From NCBI RefSeq assembly GCF_014192055.1, contig NZ_JACHXM010000019.1:16965-80964 (forward strand): a stretch of 64,000 bases of DNA, given 5' to 3'. The translations under genes and the position numbers were made by a program. Below are positions 10,333 to 20,560 of the stretch, in pieces. Numbering within the stretch: the stretch's first letter is position 1; each line of letters opens with the position of its first letter. Under the pieces are notes generated by a model, which was not told the DNA's origin, did not search any database, and saw only the letters and a program-made list of their open reading frames with translations. Source of the stretch: Halomonas organivorans. GTDB lineage: Bacteria > Pseudomonadota > Gammaproteobacteria > Pseudomonadales > Halomonadaceae.

Positions 10333-10354
10333 GGCGTGCGCTCGCGCGCACGCC
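10333..10354 (-). terminator. Stem-loop between tsf and pyrH
   Basis: A perfect 9-bp GC-rich stem (10333-10341 with 10346-10354) with a 4-nt loop lies 27 bp after the tsf stop. There is no strong T-run on the minus strand, so it is more likely a processing or attenuating hairpin than a full terminator. Confidence 0.45.
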
Positions 10355-10380
10355 ATCTTCACTCAGGAACCGACGCCGGC

Positions 10381-11250
<870 letters not shown>

Positions 11251-11288
11251 GGTAGTGTCCTCTGAATGCTTAGAACTGGAATGTTGAG

Positions 11289-11306
11289 GCCGGGCATGAG
11301 CCCGGC
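11289..11306 (-). terminator. Hairpin in the rpsB-tsf spacer
   Basis: A perfect 7-bp stem GCCGGGC/GCCCGGC with a 4-nt loop lies in the 146-bp spacer. No T-run follows on the minus strand. Its position suits partial attenuation that keeps S2 above or distinct from EF-Ts, or an RNA-stability element. This role is inferred from position only. Confidence 0.4.
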
Positions 11307-11396
11307 ACGTCCATTACCCGCCCTGAGGCGCGGCGCTCGAGCCGCTCCCGGCGCCGGCCGGCACAATCGCAGACCGGCGCCCGGGCGGGCCGACGA

Positions 11397-12137
11397 TCAC
11401 TCGGCGGCGGCGTCGCTTTCGTTCTCTTCGGTAACCTCGACGAACTCGTCGGGACGACCTTCCTTCGCGCGAGCGCAGGCGTCTGCCACGGCCTTGACGT
11501 AGATCTGGATGGCTCGGATGGAGTCATCGTTGCCCGGGATCACGTAGTCGACGCCGTCCGGGTTGGAGTTGGTGTCCACCACGCCGATAACCGGAATGCC
11601 CAGCTTGTTCGCCTCGTTGATGGCGATGCGCTCGTGATCGACGTCGATCACGAACAGCGCGTCGGGCAGGCCGCCCATCTCCTTGATACCGCCGATGGAA
11701 CGCTCGAGCTTGTCCTGCTCGCGGGTCGCCATCAGGACTTCTTTCTTGGTCAGCTTCTCGAAGGTACCATCCTCGCGCATGGCCTCGAGGTCGCGCAGGC
11801 GCTTGATCGACTGACGGATCGTCTTGTAGTTGGTCAGCATGCCGCCGAGCCAACGATGGTTGACGAACGGCTGACCGACGCGGTTAGCCTCTTCCTTGAT
11901 GATCTTGCTGGCGCTGCGCTTGGTGCCCACGAACAGGATCTTGTTGTTCGCGGCCGCCATCTTCTCGACCACATCGATGGCCTCGTTCAGGGCCGGGAGG
12001 GTATGCTCGAGGTTGATGATGTGAATCTTGTTACGAGCGCCGAAGATGAACTTGCTCATCTTCGGGTTCCAGTAACGTGTCTGGTGACCGAAGTGAGCGC
12101 CTGCCTTCAGCAGGTCACGCATATTGACGTGTGCCAT
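11397..12137 (-). CDS. rpsB: RpsB, 30S ribosomal protein S2
   Basis: Binds the 30S head-platform junction. The start [27 protein letters not shown] is diagnostic, and the central coiled-coil protrusion and the C-terminal acidic tail ([10 protein letters not shown]) are present. Length 246. A CCAGGAG ribosome-binding site precedes the ATG. The long leader (12138-12338) is where S2 autoregulates rpsB-tsf in other gammaproteobacteria. The gene heads the whole minus-strand run to lpxA. Confidence 0.98.
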   Translation of the reverse strand: MAHVNMRDLLKAGAHFGHQTRYWNPKMSKFIFGARNKIHIINLEHTLPALNEAIDVVEKMAAANNKILFVGTKRSASKIIKEEANRVGQPFVNHRWLGGMLTNYKTIRQSIKRLRDLEAMREDGTFEKLTKKEVLMATREQDKLERSIGGIKEMGGLPDALFVIDVDHERIAINEANKLGIPVIGVVDTNSNPDGVDYVIPGNDDSIRAIQIYVKAVADACARAKEGRPDEFVEVTEENESDAAAE

Positions 12138-12332
12138 GGATGACTCCTGGAAATCGGGTTAGGCCTCCATGCACCCCATGGATCCGACCGGCGGCAAGAC
12201 CGACGGCACCCGGGACCATGTGCCGGTGCATGTGTGTTTTCAAGGCATTGCGTTGATTGCACCTGTCCTGGCAACGGAATCAGCGGGCCGCGAGCGGCAC
12301 CAGGGATCGGCGATTGCAGGAAGGCGCGCAGC

Positions 12333-12361
12333 TTTATACCATGGATCACCTCCGAGATGAA
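12333..12361 (-). promoter_or_regulatory. rpsB promoter with GC-rich discriminator
   Basis: On the minus strand a -10 TATAAA (12333-12338) lies 17 nt after a weak -35 TTCATC (12356-12361). The bases after the -10 are GCTGCGCGCC, the GC-rich discriminator typical of stringently controlled ribosomal promoters. It leaves a leader of about 190 nt before rpsB. The 283-bp rpsB/map spacer holds nothing else recognised. Confidence 0.55.
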
Positions 12362-12420
12362 GTCGCCCGACGCCCCTCCCCCCGTTAATCCGGCGACACC
12401 ACCCCTGATACCGAGATTCC

Positions 12421-13212
12421 ATGAACGTATCCATCAAGACGTCCGACGAGATCGAGAAGATGCGCGAGGCAGGTCGACAGGCCGCCAGCGTGCTGGAGAT
12501 GATCGCCCCCTATATCGAGGCCGGCGTCACCACCGGCGAGATCGACCGTCGCTGCCACGACTATATCGTGCGTGAACTGGGCTCGACGCCCGCGCCTCTC
12601 AACTACCACGGCTTCCCCAAGTCGGTGTGCACCTCGATCAATCACGTGGTGTGCCACGGCATTCCCGACGACGGCAAGAAGCTCAAGAAGGGCGACATCA
12701 TGAACCTGGACGTCACGGTGAAGACCGTCGACGGCTACCACGGCGACTCCAGCGTGATGTTCATCGTCGGCGAGAGCATCCAGGGCAGCCGCCTGTGCCG
12801 GATCACTCAGGAGTGTCTCTACAAGAGCATCGCCCTGGTGCGCCCCGGCGCGCGCCTGTCCGAGCTTGCGCGCGTCATCCAGCAGCATGCCGAAGCCAAC
12901 GGCTACGCGGTGGTACGCGACTTCTGCGGCCACGGTATCGGCGCCGGCTTCCACGAGGATCCCCAGGTACTGCACTACGACGGCTATGCGCCGGAGGCGG
13001 ACATCGCACTGAAGGCCGGGATGTGCTTCACCATCGAACCGATGATCAATGTCGGTGATCATCGCACCAAGGTACTGCGTGACGGCTGGACCGCCGTGAC
13101 CAAGGACAAGAGCCTCAGCGCCCAGTGGGAGCACACCCTGCTGGTCACCGACAACGGGGTGGAGGTGCTCACCGCGCGCAGCGACGAAGACCTTTCATTC
13201 CTCTCCCGCTGA
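12421..13212 (+). CDS. map: Map, type I methionine aminopeptidase
   Basis: Removes the initiator Met from nascent proteins. The five metal ligands can be located in MNLDVTVKTVDGYHGDSS (two Asp), FCGHGIGAGFHEDP (His), FTIEPMI (Glu) and QWEHTLLVTDNGVE (Glu). Length 263 matches E. coli (264). It is divergent from rpsB, as in enterobacteria, and is followed 10 bp later by glnD. Confidence 0.97.
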   Translation: MNVSIKTSDEIEKMREAGRQAASVLEMIAPYIEAGVTTGEIDRRCHDYIVRELGSTPAPLNYHGFPKSVCTSINHVVCHGIPDDGKKLKKGDIMNLDVTVKTVDGYHGDSSVMFIVGESIQGSRLCRITQECLYKSIALVRPGARLSELARVIQQHAEANGYAVVRDFCGHGIGAGFHEDPQVLHYDGYAPEADIALKAGMCFTIEPMINVGDHRTKVLRDGWTAVTKDKSLSAQWEHTLLVTDNGVEVLTARSDEDLSFLSR

Positions 13213-13222
13213 GCCGGCCGCC

Positions 13223-15901
13223 ATGCTGCTCCACCATTACGCCTTCACGCCCGACGAACCCCTGTTCGACGCCGAGGCCTTCCGCGCCGAGCTGACCGGC
13301 AGCCGTTCGCCGATCGCCCCGTTCAAGGCAGCCCTGGCCGAGATCCAGACCCGGCTGGATGCCCGCTTTCATGCCGGCAGCGACATCCGCGACCTGGTGC
13401 ATGGCCGCGCCTGGTGCCTTGACCGGCTGCTGGCACTCGCCTGGGAGCAGCATGACTGGCCCGAGGGCATCGCCCTGCTCGCCGTGGGCGGCTACGGCCG
13501 CGGCGAGCTGCATCCCCACTCCGACGTCGACCTGCTGCTGCTGCTCGAGGGGGATGATGACCATCCCTATCGCGAGTCACTATCGGCCTTTATCACCTTC
13601 CTGTGGGACATCGGCCTGGAGATCGGCCACAGCGTGCGCTCGCTCGGCGACTGCGAGCGCGAGGCGGCCGCCGACGTCACGGTGATCACCAACCTGCTCG
13701 AGTCTCGCACCCTGGCCGGGGCCGAGCGGCTGCGAGAGGCCATGCAGGTGCGTATCGCCACCGACCGACTATGGCCGGCGGACCACTTCTTCGAGGCCAA
13801 GTGGCAGGAGCAGATCGCCCGTCACTATCGCTTCAACAACTCCGAGTATCACCTCGAGCCCAACATCAAGAGCTCACCGGGCGGGCTGCGCGACATCCAG
13901 ATGATCGGCTGGGTCGCCAAGCGCCACTTCGGCACCCAGCGCTACGAGGACATCGTCGACATCGGCTTCATGAACGACGCCGAGCTGCGCATCCTCAGCC
14001 AGGGCCAGGCCTTCCTGTGGCAGGTGCGCTATGCCCTGCACATGCTCACCGGGCGCGCCGAGGATCGCCTGCTGTTCGATCACCAACGCACCATCGCCGA
14101 GCTGTTCGGCTATCAGGACACGCCCGAGCGCCTGGCCGTCGAGCAGTTCATGAAGCGCTACTATCGCCACGTCACCGCCCTGGCCGGACTCAACGACATG
14201 CTGCTGCAGCACTTCGACGAGGCCATCCTGCGCGGCGGCGAGGCACTGGAGACGGTGTCTATCAACGCCCGCTTCGAGATCACCGGTGGCTATATCCAGG
14301 CGCGCTCTCGGGCGGTGTTCCGCGAGTCTCCCTCGGCGCTGCTCGAGCTGTTCCTGCTGATGGCCGAACATCCGGAGATCGAAGGCGTACGCGCCGACAC
14401 CATCCGTCTGATTCGCGACCATCGCCACCTGATCGACGATCGCTACCGCGAAGATCCACGCCACCAGCGGCTGTTCATGGCCCTGCTGCGCTCCAGCGGC
14501 AACGTCGCCAGGCAGCTCAGGCGCATGAACCGCTACGGGGTGCTCGGCAAGTACCTGCCCGCCTTCGGCCAGGCGGTCGGGCTGATGCAGCACGACCTCT
14601 TCCACATCTACACCGTGGACGCCCACACCCTGCGATTGCTGAAGTGCATCCACGGCTTCCGCAAGGCCGAGGCCAGGGAGACCTATCCGGTGGCCGCCAC
14701 CCTTATCCAGCAGCTACCCAAGCTCGAACTGCTGTGGATCGCCGGGCTGTTCCACGACATCGGCAAGGGCCGCGGCGGCGACCACTCGCTGATCGGCGCC
14801 AAGGACGTGGAGGCCTTTGCCGCGCTGCATGGCCTGTCGAGTCGCGACACCCGGCTGGTGGCCTGGCTGGTGGAACATCACCTGCTGATGTCGATGATCG
14901 CCCAGAAGCGCGATATCAGCGATCCGGAGGTGATCAGCGAATTCGCCCGCCAGGTCGGCGACGAGACCCGCCTCGACTACCTCTACGTGCTGACCGTGGC
15001 CGACATCACCGCCACCAACCCCACGCTGTGGAACGGCTGGCGGGCTTCGCTGCTGCGCCAGCTCCATGCCGAGACCAAACGCGCCCTGCGCCGCGGCCTG
15101 GAGAACCCGCTGGAGCGCGACGACTCGGTGCGCGAGACCCGCGACGAGGCACACTCCCTGCTGGCCACGGTGGGCGCCGACATGGCCCGCGTCGACCGGC
15201 TGTGGGAGTCGCTCGGCGAGGACTACTTCCTGCAGTATGCGCCCAGCGAGATCGCCTGGCAGACCCAGGGCATCCTCGCTCACCAGGGCAGCGAGCTGCC
15301 GCTGGTGATGATCAGCGCGCCCACCGACGACATGGCCGAGGGCGGCACCAAGGTGTTCATCCACACCCGCTCGGTGGACGATCTGTTCGCCGCCACCTCG
15401 GCGGCCATGGAACAGCTCGGGCTGTCGATCCACGATGCCCGCATCGCCACTTCCAGCAACGACTGGACGCTCAACACCTTCATCGTCCTCGACGACCTCA
15501 ACCGCGCCATCCGCGAGCCGGCGCGCCTGGAGGAGATCCGCCGCCACCTTGTGGAGGAGCTCGACGACCCGGACGACTATCCGCAGATCGTCACCCGTCA
15601 CACCCCGCGCCAGCTCAAGCATTTCCGGGTGCCCACCGAGGTCGCCATCGAGCAGGACACGGCAGGCGGACGCACCATGCTGGAGCTCACCGCGCCAGAC
15701 CGCCCCGGCCTGCTGGCTCGCGTCGGGCGCATCTTCATGGAGCAGAACATTGCGCTCTCGGCGGCCAAGATCGCTACCCTCGGCGAGCGAGTCGAGGACG
15801 TGTTCTTCATCACCGACAAGGCCGGCGAACCGATCACCGACCCCGGTCGCCAGCAACGTCTGCGCGAGCGGCTGATCGAGGTGCTCGACATCAGCGGCTG
15901 A
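13223..15901 (+). CDS. glnD: GlnD, bifunctional PII uridylyltransferase/uridylyl-removing enzyme
   Basis: Senses glutamine and modifies PII to set glutamine synthetase and Ntr activity. The nucleotidyltransferase domain has GGYGRGELHPHSDVD (residues about 91-105). The central HD domain for removal has FHDIGKGRGGDHS at about residue 510. Two C-terminal ACT domains (about 705-780 and 815-890) would bind glutamine. Length 892 matches E. coli (890). It starts 10 bp after map with only a weak ribosome-binding site, suggesting coupling to map. Confidence 0.97.
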   Translation: MLLHHYAFTPDEPLFDAEAFRAELTGSRSPIAPFKAALAEIQTRLDARFHAGSDIRDLVHGRAWCLDRLLALAWEQHDWPEGIALLAVGGYGRGELHPHSDVDLLLLLEGDDDHPYRESLSAFITFLWDIGLEIGHSVRSLGDCEREAAADVTVITNLLESRTLAGAERLREAMQVRIATDRLWPADHFFEAKWQEQIARHYRFNNSEYHLEPNIKSSPGGLRDIQMIGWVAKRHFGTQRYEDIVDIGFMNDAELRILSQGQAFLWQVRYALHMLTGRAEDRLLFDHQRTIAELFGYQDTPERLAVEQFMKRYYRHVTALAGLNDMLLQHFDEAILRGGEALETVSINARFEITGGYIQARSRAVFRESPSALLELFLLMAEHPEIEGVRADTIRLIRDHRHLIDDRYREDPRHQRLFMALLRSSGNVARQLRRMNRYGVLGKYLPAFGQAVGLMQHDLFHIYTVDAHTLRLLKCIHGFRKAEARETYPVAATLIQQLPKLELLWIAGLFHDIGKGRGGDHSLIGAKDVEAFAALHGLSSRDTRLVAWLVEHHLLMSMIAQKRDISDPEVISEFARQVGDETRLDYLYVLTVADITATNPTLWNGWRASLLRQLHAETKRALRRGLENPLERDDSVRETRDEAHSLLATVGADMARVDRLWESLGEDYFLQYAPSEIAWQTQGILAHQGSELPLVMISAPTDDMAEGGTKVFIHTRSVDDLFAATSAAMEQLGLSIHDARIATSSNDWTLNTFIVLDDLNRAIREPARLEEIRRHLVEELDDPDDYPQIVTRHTPRQLKHFRVPTEVAIEQDTAGGRTMLELTAPDRPGLLARVGRIFMEQNIALSAAKIATLGERVEDVFFITDKAGEPITDPGRQQRLRERLIEVLDISG

Positions 15902-16032
15902 ACGACGCCAGGCGCCGGGGACAAGCCGTAGAGGGGGCGCCAAAGAATCGCCCAGGGACGTGCTCATGCCCCCCGGCGGGCCAGCCGCGCTCGAAGACTT
16001 GTCGACGGATCATTCTGCGCAGTGTCTGGCGT

Positions 16033-16061
16033 TTGAGGCCCCACCGGGGGTTCCCTATAAT
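16033..16061 (+). promoter_or_regulatory. Strong promoter for the dap cluster
   Basis: -35 TTGAGG (16033-16038) and perfect -10 TATAAT (16056-16061) are 17 nt apart, 56 bp before dapC. The spacer contains a GGCCCC-ACC-GGGG dyad. The fabZ promoter (868-895) has the same -35, the same -10 and a similar dyad, hinting at a shared regulator or a common promoter style. The rest of the 216-bp glnD/dapC gap shows nothing else. Confidence 0.65.
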
Positions 16062-16117
16062 CGGCGTCTTGCCACGAGACATCATAACGACGCCGACCAC
16101 GGCCAGACTGGACACCC

Positions 16118-17317
16118 ATGAACCCCGATCTCGACGCTCTCCAGCCTTACCCCTTCGAGAAGCTCGCCGCCCTCAAGGCCGGCGTGACCCCACCCGAAGG
16201 CCTGGCACCGATCCCGCTGACCATCGGTGAGCCGCGCCACGCCCCGTATGCCGGCGCCCTGGAGGCGCTGACGGCCCACCTCGGCGACATGGCCCGCTAC
16301 CCGGCCACCGCCGGCACTCCCGAACTGCGCGGCGCCATCGCCGACTGGGCCCGGCGGCGCTTCGCCCTCGAAGGACTGGACGCCGCGCATCAGGTACTGC
16401 CGGTCAACGGCACCCGGGAGGCAATCTTCGCCTTCGTCCAGGCGGCCCTGGATCGTACTCGCCCGGCCCGGGTCGCGGTGCCCAATCCCTTCTACCAGAT
16501 CTACGAGGGCGCCGCCCTGCTGGCCGGAGGCACGCCGCTCTACCTTGACTGCCGCGCCGAGCACGGCTTCCGCCCCGACCTCGACGCGGTGCCGGCCGAG
16601 ACCTGGCGCGACGTGCAGATCGTCTTCACCTGCTCGCCGGGCAATCCCACCGGTGCGGTGACGCCGCTCGGCGAACTCAAGAAACTGATCGCGCTGGCCG
16701 ACGAATTCGACTTCATCGTCGCCGCCGACGAGTGCTACTCGGAGCTCTACCTGGACGAGGCAGCCCCGCCGCCGGGCCTGCTCCAGGCCTGCAGCGAGCT
16801 CGGCCGCCACGACTATCGGCGCTGCCTGGTATTCCACTCGCTGTCCAAACGCTCCAACCTGCCGGGGCTGCGCTCGGGCTTCGTGGCCGGCGACGCCGAC
16901 CTGATCGCGGCCTTCCGCCGCTACCGCACCTATCACGGCTGTGCCATGTCGCTGCCGCTGCAGCACGCCTCGATCGCCGCCTGGAACGACGAGGCCCACG
17001 TACGCGCCAACCGCGATGCCTATCGCGAGAAGTTCGCTACGGTGACCGAGATCCTCGCCCCGGCGCTGGACTTCCCCGCGCCGGAGGCCAGCTTCTACCT
17101 GTGGCCGGCGGTGCCCGGCGGCGACGACGAGGCCTTCACCCGCTCGCTGTACGCCGAGCAGCACGTCAGCGTGCTGCCGGGCAGCTACATGGGCCGCCCC
17201 GGCGCCGACGGCGTGAACCCAGGCGCCGGCCGCATCCGCCTGGCACTGGTGGATGAGCTCGACGCCACCGCCGAAGCCGCCCGCCGGCTGCGCCGCCACG
17301 CCGAACGCCACGCATGA
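16118..17317 (+). CDS. dapC: DapC, N-succinyl-L,L-diaminopimelate aminotransferase
   Basis: PLP-dependent fold-type I aminotransferase giving succinyl-diaminopimelate for lysine and peptidoglycan. The PLP lysine lies in HSLSKRSNLPGLRSGF. TCSPGNPTGAV and DECYSELYLDE are the usual cofactor-contact motifs. Length 399. Class assignment as DapC rather than a general aspartate-type aminotransferase is supported by dapD and dapE immediately downstream. Confidence 0.93.
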   Translation: MNPDLDALQPYPFEKLAALKAGVTPPEGLAPIPLTIGEPRHAPYAGALEALTAHLGDMARYPATAGTPELRGAIADWARRRFALEGLDAAHQVLPVNGTREAIFAFVQAALDRTRPARVAVPNPFYQIYEGAALLAGGTPLYLDCRAEHGFRPDLDAVPAETWRDVQIVFTCSPGNPTGAVTPLGELKKLIALADEFDFIVAADECYSELYLDEAAPPPGLLQACSELGRHDYRRCLVFHSLSKRSNLPGLRSGFVAGDADLIAAFRRYRTYHGCAMSLPLQHASIAAWNDEAHVRANRDAYREKFATVTEILAPALDFPAPEASFYLWPAVPGGDDEAFTRSLYAEQHVSVLPGSYMGRPGADGVNPGAGRIRLALVDELDATAEAARRLRRHAERHA

Positions 17318-17333
17318 CCAGGAGGTCAACGCC

Positions 17334-17672
17334 ATGATGACGCTGTTCGGGATCAAGAACTGCGACACCTGCCGCAAGGCGCGCAAGGCGCTGGACGGCA
17401 AGGGGCAACCCTTCCAGTTCCACGACCTGCGCGAGGACGGCCTGTCCGCCGCCCTGCTCGAGCACATCCTCGAGCAGGTGCCGGTGCTGACCCTGCTCAA
17501 CAAGCGCAGCACCACCTGGCGGCAGCTGCCCGACGAGGACAAGGCAGAGGTCGATGCCAACAAGGCCCGCGAGCTGATGCTGGCCAACCCCACCCTGCTC
17601 AAGCGCCCGCTGCTGGACACCGGCGACGAGATCCGCGTCGGCTTCCGCGACGGCGACTACGACGACCTATAG
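17334..17672 (+). CDS. ArsC/Spx-family thioredoxin-fold protein (YffB-like)
   Basis: A 112-residue protein with the ArsC-family start TLFGIKNCDTCRKARKAL, holding a CxxC-like CDTC pair at residues about 10-13, and the LLNKRSTTWRQLP and NPTLLKRPLLD motifs of the Spx/MgsR-YffB group. The two ATGs at 17334 and 17337 follow AGGAGG by about 8 nt, so the longer upstream frame is rejected. True arsenate reductases have a different active site, so arsenate reduction is not claimed. It is embedded between dapC and dapD, a common arrangement in gammaproteobacteria; its job there is unknown. Confidence 0.88.
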   Translation: MMTLFGIKNCDTCRKARKALDGKGQPFQFHDLREDGLSAALLEHILEQVPVLTLLNKRSTTWRQLPDEDKAEVDANKARELMLANPTLLKRPLLDTGDEIRVGFRDGDYDDL

Positions 17673-17727
17673 ACGGGCCAGAACTCGCCCTCAAGACGAC
17701 GCCAACGACTTACAGAGGACACCCTCA

Positions 17728-18753
17728 ATGCTCAGCTTTGCACTCGGAATCGGCTCCCAGAACACCCAGGGCGACTGGCTGGAAATCTACTACCCTGCGC
17801 CGCTGTTGAACCCCGACGCCGCCCTGGTCGAGGCCGCCGCCAAGGTGCTCGACGCCCCCGCCGGCAACGCCGCCATCAGCTTCCTGCCGGAGCAGTGCGC
17901 CGAGCTCGCCGCGGCCCTAGAGGCCGCCGGCCACGCCGCCCAGGCCGAGCTCGCCGAGGCCCTGGCATCCAGCCAGCGGCCGCTGGTGGCGACCTTCATC
18001 GCCGAGGACCTGCCGCCGCAGAGCGCCCCGGAGGTCTACCTCAAGCTGCACCTGCTGTCGCATCGCCTGGTCAAGCCCCATGGCGTCGACCTGACCGGCA
18101 TGTTCGGCCTGCTGCGCAACATTGCCTGGTCCAGCGAGGGCCCGATCGACATCGAGGAGCTGCCGGCACGGCGTCTCAAGGCGCGCCTGGAAGGCCGCAC
18201 CCTGTCGGTGGACTGCGTCGACAAGTTCCCCAAGATGACCGACTACGTGGTCCCCGCCGGCGTGCGCATCGGCGACACCGCCCGGGTGCGCCTGGGCGCC
18301 TACCTCGGCGAAGGCACCACCGTGATGCACGAGGGCTTCGTCAACTTCAACGCCGGCACCGAAGGCCCGGGCATGATCGAAGGCCGCATCTCCGCCGGCG
18401 TGATGGTCGGCAAGGGCTCCGACCTGGGCGGCGGCTGCTCCACCATGGGCACCCTGTCCGGCGGCGGCAACATCGTGATCAAGGTCGGCGAGGGCTGCCT
18501 GATCGGCGCCAACGCCGGCATCGGCATCCCGCTGGGCGATCGATGCACCGTCGAGGCCGGCCTCTACATCACTGCCGGCGCCAAGGTCGCCGTGCTCGAC
18601 GACCAGGGCCAGGAAGCCGAGGTCGTGGCGGCCCGCGAGCTGGCCGGCCAGGACGACCTGCTGCTGCGCCGCAACTCCCAGAACGGCCGCATCGAGTGCC
18701 TGACCAACAAGAGCGCCATCGCCCTCAACGAAGCCCTGCACGCCCACAACTGA
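17728..18753 (+). CDS. dapD: DapD, tetrahydrodipicolinate N-succinyltransferase
   Basis: Transfers succinyl from succinyl-CoA to tetrahydrodipicolinate, the committed step of the succinylase route. The C-terminal half (about 170-290) is a left-handed beta-helix with hexapeptide repeats, including GTTVMHEGFVNFNAGTEG and GKGSDLGGGCS. Length 341 is that of the longer proteobacterial DapD class found in Pseudomonas, rather than the 274-residue E. coli type. AGAGGA precedes the ATG. Confidence 0.96.
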   Translation: MLSFALGIGSQNTQGDWLEIYYPAPLLNPDAALVEAAAKVLDAPAGNAAISFLPEQCAELAAALEAAGHAAQAELAEALASSQRPLVATFIAEDLPPQSAPEVYLKLHLLSHRLVKPHGVDLTGMFGLLRNIAWSSEGPIDIEELPARRLKARLEGRTLSVDCVDKFPKMTDYVVPAGVRIGDTARVRLGAYLGEGTTVMHEGFVNFNAGTEGPGMIEGRISAGVMVGKGSDLGGGCSTMGTLSGGGNIVIKVGEGCLIGANAGIGIPLGDRCTVEAGLYITAGAKVAVLDDQGQEAEVVAARELAGQDDLLLRRNSQNGRIECLTNKSAIALNEALHAHN

Positions 18754-18804
18754 GCCTCGCCCCGGCGCCCGAGGGCGCCGGGGTCCGGCCCGCCGGAACT
18801 CCGA

Positions 18805-19980
18805 ATGACCTCGATCACCCCCGATTCCTCGCTATCCCCGACCCTCGAACTCGCCATGGCGCTGATGCGCCGCCCGTCCGTGACGCCCGACGACCTGGGC
18901 TGCCAGGACATGATGATCGAGCGCCTGGAACGCCTCGGCTTCACCATCGAGCGCCTGCCCTTCGGCGACGTCGAGAACTTCTGGGCGGTACGCGGCCACC
19001 ACGGACCGGTGCTGGCCTTCGCCGGCCATACCGACGTGGTGCCCAGCGGCCCGGACGTGCACTGGGAATATCCTCCCTTCGAGCCGCGCATCGATGACGA
19101 CGGCATGCTGTGCGGCCGCGGCGCCGCCGACATGAAAGGCAGCCTGGCCGCCATGGTCACCGCCGTGGAACGCTTCGTGGCCGCCCACCCCGATCACACG
19201 GGACGCCTGGCCTTCCTGATCACCTCAGACGAGGAAGGCCCTGCGGTGGACGGCACCCGTGCCGTGGTCGAGCACCTGCGCGAGGCCCACGATCGCCTCG
19301 ACTACTGCATCGTCGGCGAGCCCTCCTCCACCGAGCGACTCGGCGACGTGATCAAGAACGGCCGCCGCGGCTCGCTGGGCGGCGTGCTGCACGTCAAGGG
19401 CGTGCAGGGCCATGTGGCCTACCCGCACCTGGCGCGCAACCCCATCCACCAGGCGTCGCCAGCACTGGATGCCCTGGTGCGCGAACACTGGGACGGCGGC
19501 AACGACTTCTTCCCGGCGACCAGCTTCCAGATCTCCAACATCCGCTCGGGCACCGGCGCCACCAACGTCATTCCCGGCGACGTGGAAGTGGTGTTCAACT
19601 TCCGCTACTCCACCGCCCTGACCCACGAAACGCTGCGCGCGCGCACCGAGGCGATCCTCGAGGCTCATGGCCTGGACTTCCACATCGACTGGACCCTCAA
19701 CGGCGAGCCCTTCCTGACCTCGGAGGGCGAACTGGTGGACGCCGCGGTCGGCGGCGTCGAAGACGTGCTCGGCCATCGGCCCGAGCTGTCCACCGCCGGG
19801 GGCACCTCCGACGGCCGCTTCATCGCCACCCTGGGTAGCCAGGTGGTCGAACTCGGCCCGCGCAACGACACCATTCACAAGGTCAACGAACGGGTGCGTG
19901 CCGCCGATCTGGACGACCTCAGCCGGGTCTATGAAGCCATCCTGACGCGACTGTTCGTCGACGGCACGTCACGCCCCTGA
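18805..19980 (+). CDS. dapE: DapE, succinyl-diaminopimelate desuccinylase
   Basis: Zinc-dependent M20 hydrolase releasing succinate from succinyl-LL-diaminopimelate. Metal and catalytic residues lie in [26 protein letters not shown] and [13 protein letters not shown], and the C-terminal metal His is in the [13 protein letters not shown] region. Length 391. It completes dapC-dapD-dapE as one co-oriented group and is followed 7 bp later by an uncharacterised ORF. Confidence 0.97.
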   Translation: MTSITPDSSLSPTLELAMALMRRPSVTPDDLGCQDMMIERLERLGFTIERLPFGDVENFWAVRGHHGPVLAFAGHTDVVPSGPDVHWEYPPFEPRIDDDGMLCGRGAADMKGSLAAMVTAVERFVAAHPDHTGRLAFLITSDEEGPAVDGTRAVVEHLREAHDRLDYCIVGEPSSTERLGDVIKNGRRGSLGGVLHVKGVQGHVAYPHLARNPIHQASPALDALVREHWDGGNDFFPATSFQISNIRSGTGATNVIPGDVEVVFNFRYSTALTHETLRARTEAILEAHGLDFHIDWTLNGEPFLTSEGELVDAAVGGVEDVLGHRPELSTAGGTSDGRFIATLGSQVVELGPRNDTIHKVNERVRAADLDDLSRVYEAILTRLFVDGTSRP

Positions 19981-19987
19981 GGACGCC

Positions 19988-20374
19988 ATGGAACGCTACC
20001 CCGACATCGAGATCTACCTGGCGCGCGTCGAACCCGATGCCCTGAATGCCTGGCTCGGCGAGGCCCTCGACGCCGCGCCCCTGGCGCCGGCCGGCAAGCA
20101 CCGCTGGCGCACCCGGGGCCGCCACGGAGAGGCCGAGATCCCGGTACTGCTGGTGGACAAGGCCGCCGACGGCTTCGCCAGCCTGTGGCTGGACAGCGCC
20201 GAATCGCCCTGGCCCACCGACGCCGAGCTGGCGCGCGCGGCCGCCAAGCGGCTCGGCTGCGAGGTACGCTGCTCGCTGGGCGGCTGGCAGCCCGGCGACG
20301 ACCCCGACCGCTTCCTGCAGGTGCGGCCGGACGGCGGTGAGGCCACCATCGACTGGCCCGACTCGGGACAGTGA
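19988..20374 (+). CDS. Conserved-looking hypothetical protein downstream of dapE
   Basis: 128 residues, start MERYPDIEIYLARVEPDALNAWL, 7 bp after dapE with the same codon style and followed directly by a terminator, so it is very likely a real last gene of the dap operon. It is acidic and soluble, with no signal peptide or membrane segment. Two alternating hydrophobic stretches (AEIPVLLVDKAADGFASLWLD) suggest a small alpha/beta fold. No family was recognised and no function is claimed. Confidence 0.8.
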   Translation: MERYPDIEIYLARVEPDALNAWLGEALDAAPLAPAGKHRWRTRGRHGEAEIPVLLVDKAADGFASLWLDSAESPWPTDAELARAAAKRLGCEVRCSLGGWQPGDDPDRFLQVRPDGGEATIDWPDSGQ

Positions 20375-20379
20375 GCGAG

Positions 20380-20415
20380 AACGACATCGCCCCGCGGATG
20401 CGGGGCGATGTCGTT
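20380..20415 (+). terminator. Terminator of the dap operon
   Basis: A perfect 16-bp stem (20380-20395 with 20400-20415) with a 4-nt GGAT loop starts 6 bp after the last gene. The T-run is only TT, but the stem is long and GC-rich. It is probably usable on both strands. Confidence 0.7.
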
Positions 20416-20438
20416 AAGTGCTGAGATACAGAGCTATC

Positions 20439-20560
20439 AGAAAGCTGGCGAGCGAAGGCCAGACAAGGCAAAAATCGACGAAAAGACGGAGTTTACTGAA
20501 GTAAATGAGTACTTTGAGTCGATTTTTAACGCCGTATGGCCGAGCGCAGCCGCTTTCCTC
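20439..20560. repeat. Palindromic interspersed element, copy 1
   Basis: A long imperfect palindrome: core 20457-20541 begins GGCCA and ends TGGCC, with inner matching blocks AAAATCGAC/GTCGATTTT and TTTACT/AGTAAA around a short centre. The outer arms (GAAAGC.../...GCTTTC) extend it to about 122 bp. It abuts the stop codon of the cold-shock gene. It resembles extragenic palindromes common in marine gammaproteobacteria. An ORF running through it on the plus strand is not credible. Confidence 0.7.

Noticed and set aside
13603..16230. 875-codon frame overlapping glnD
   Set aside because: Arg/Pro-rich out-of-frame shadow of glnD, extending past its end only by chance.
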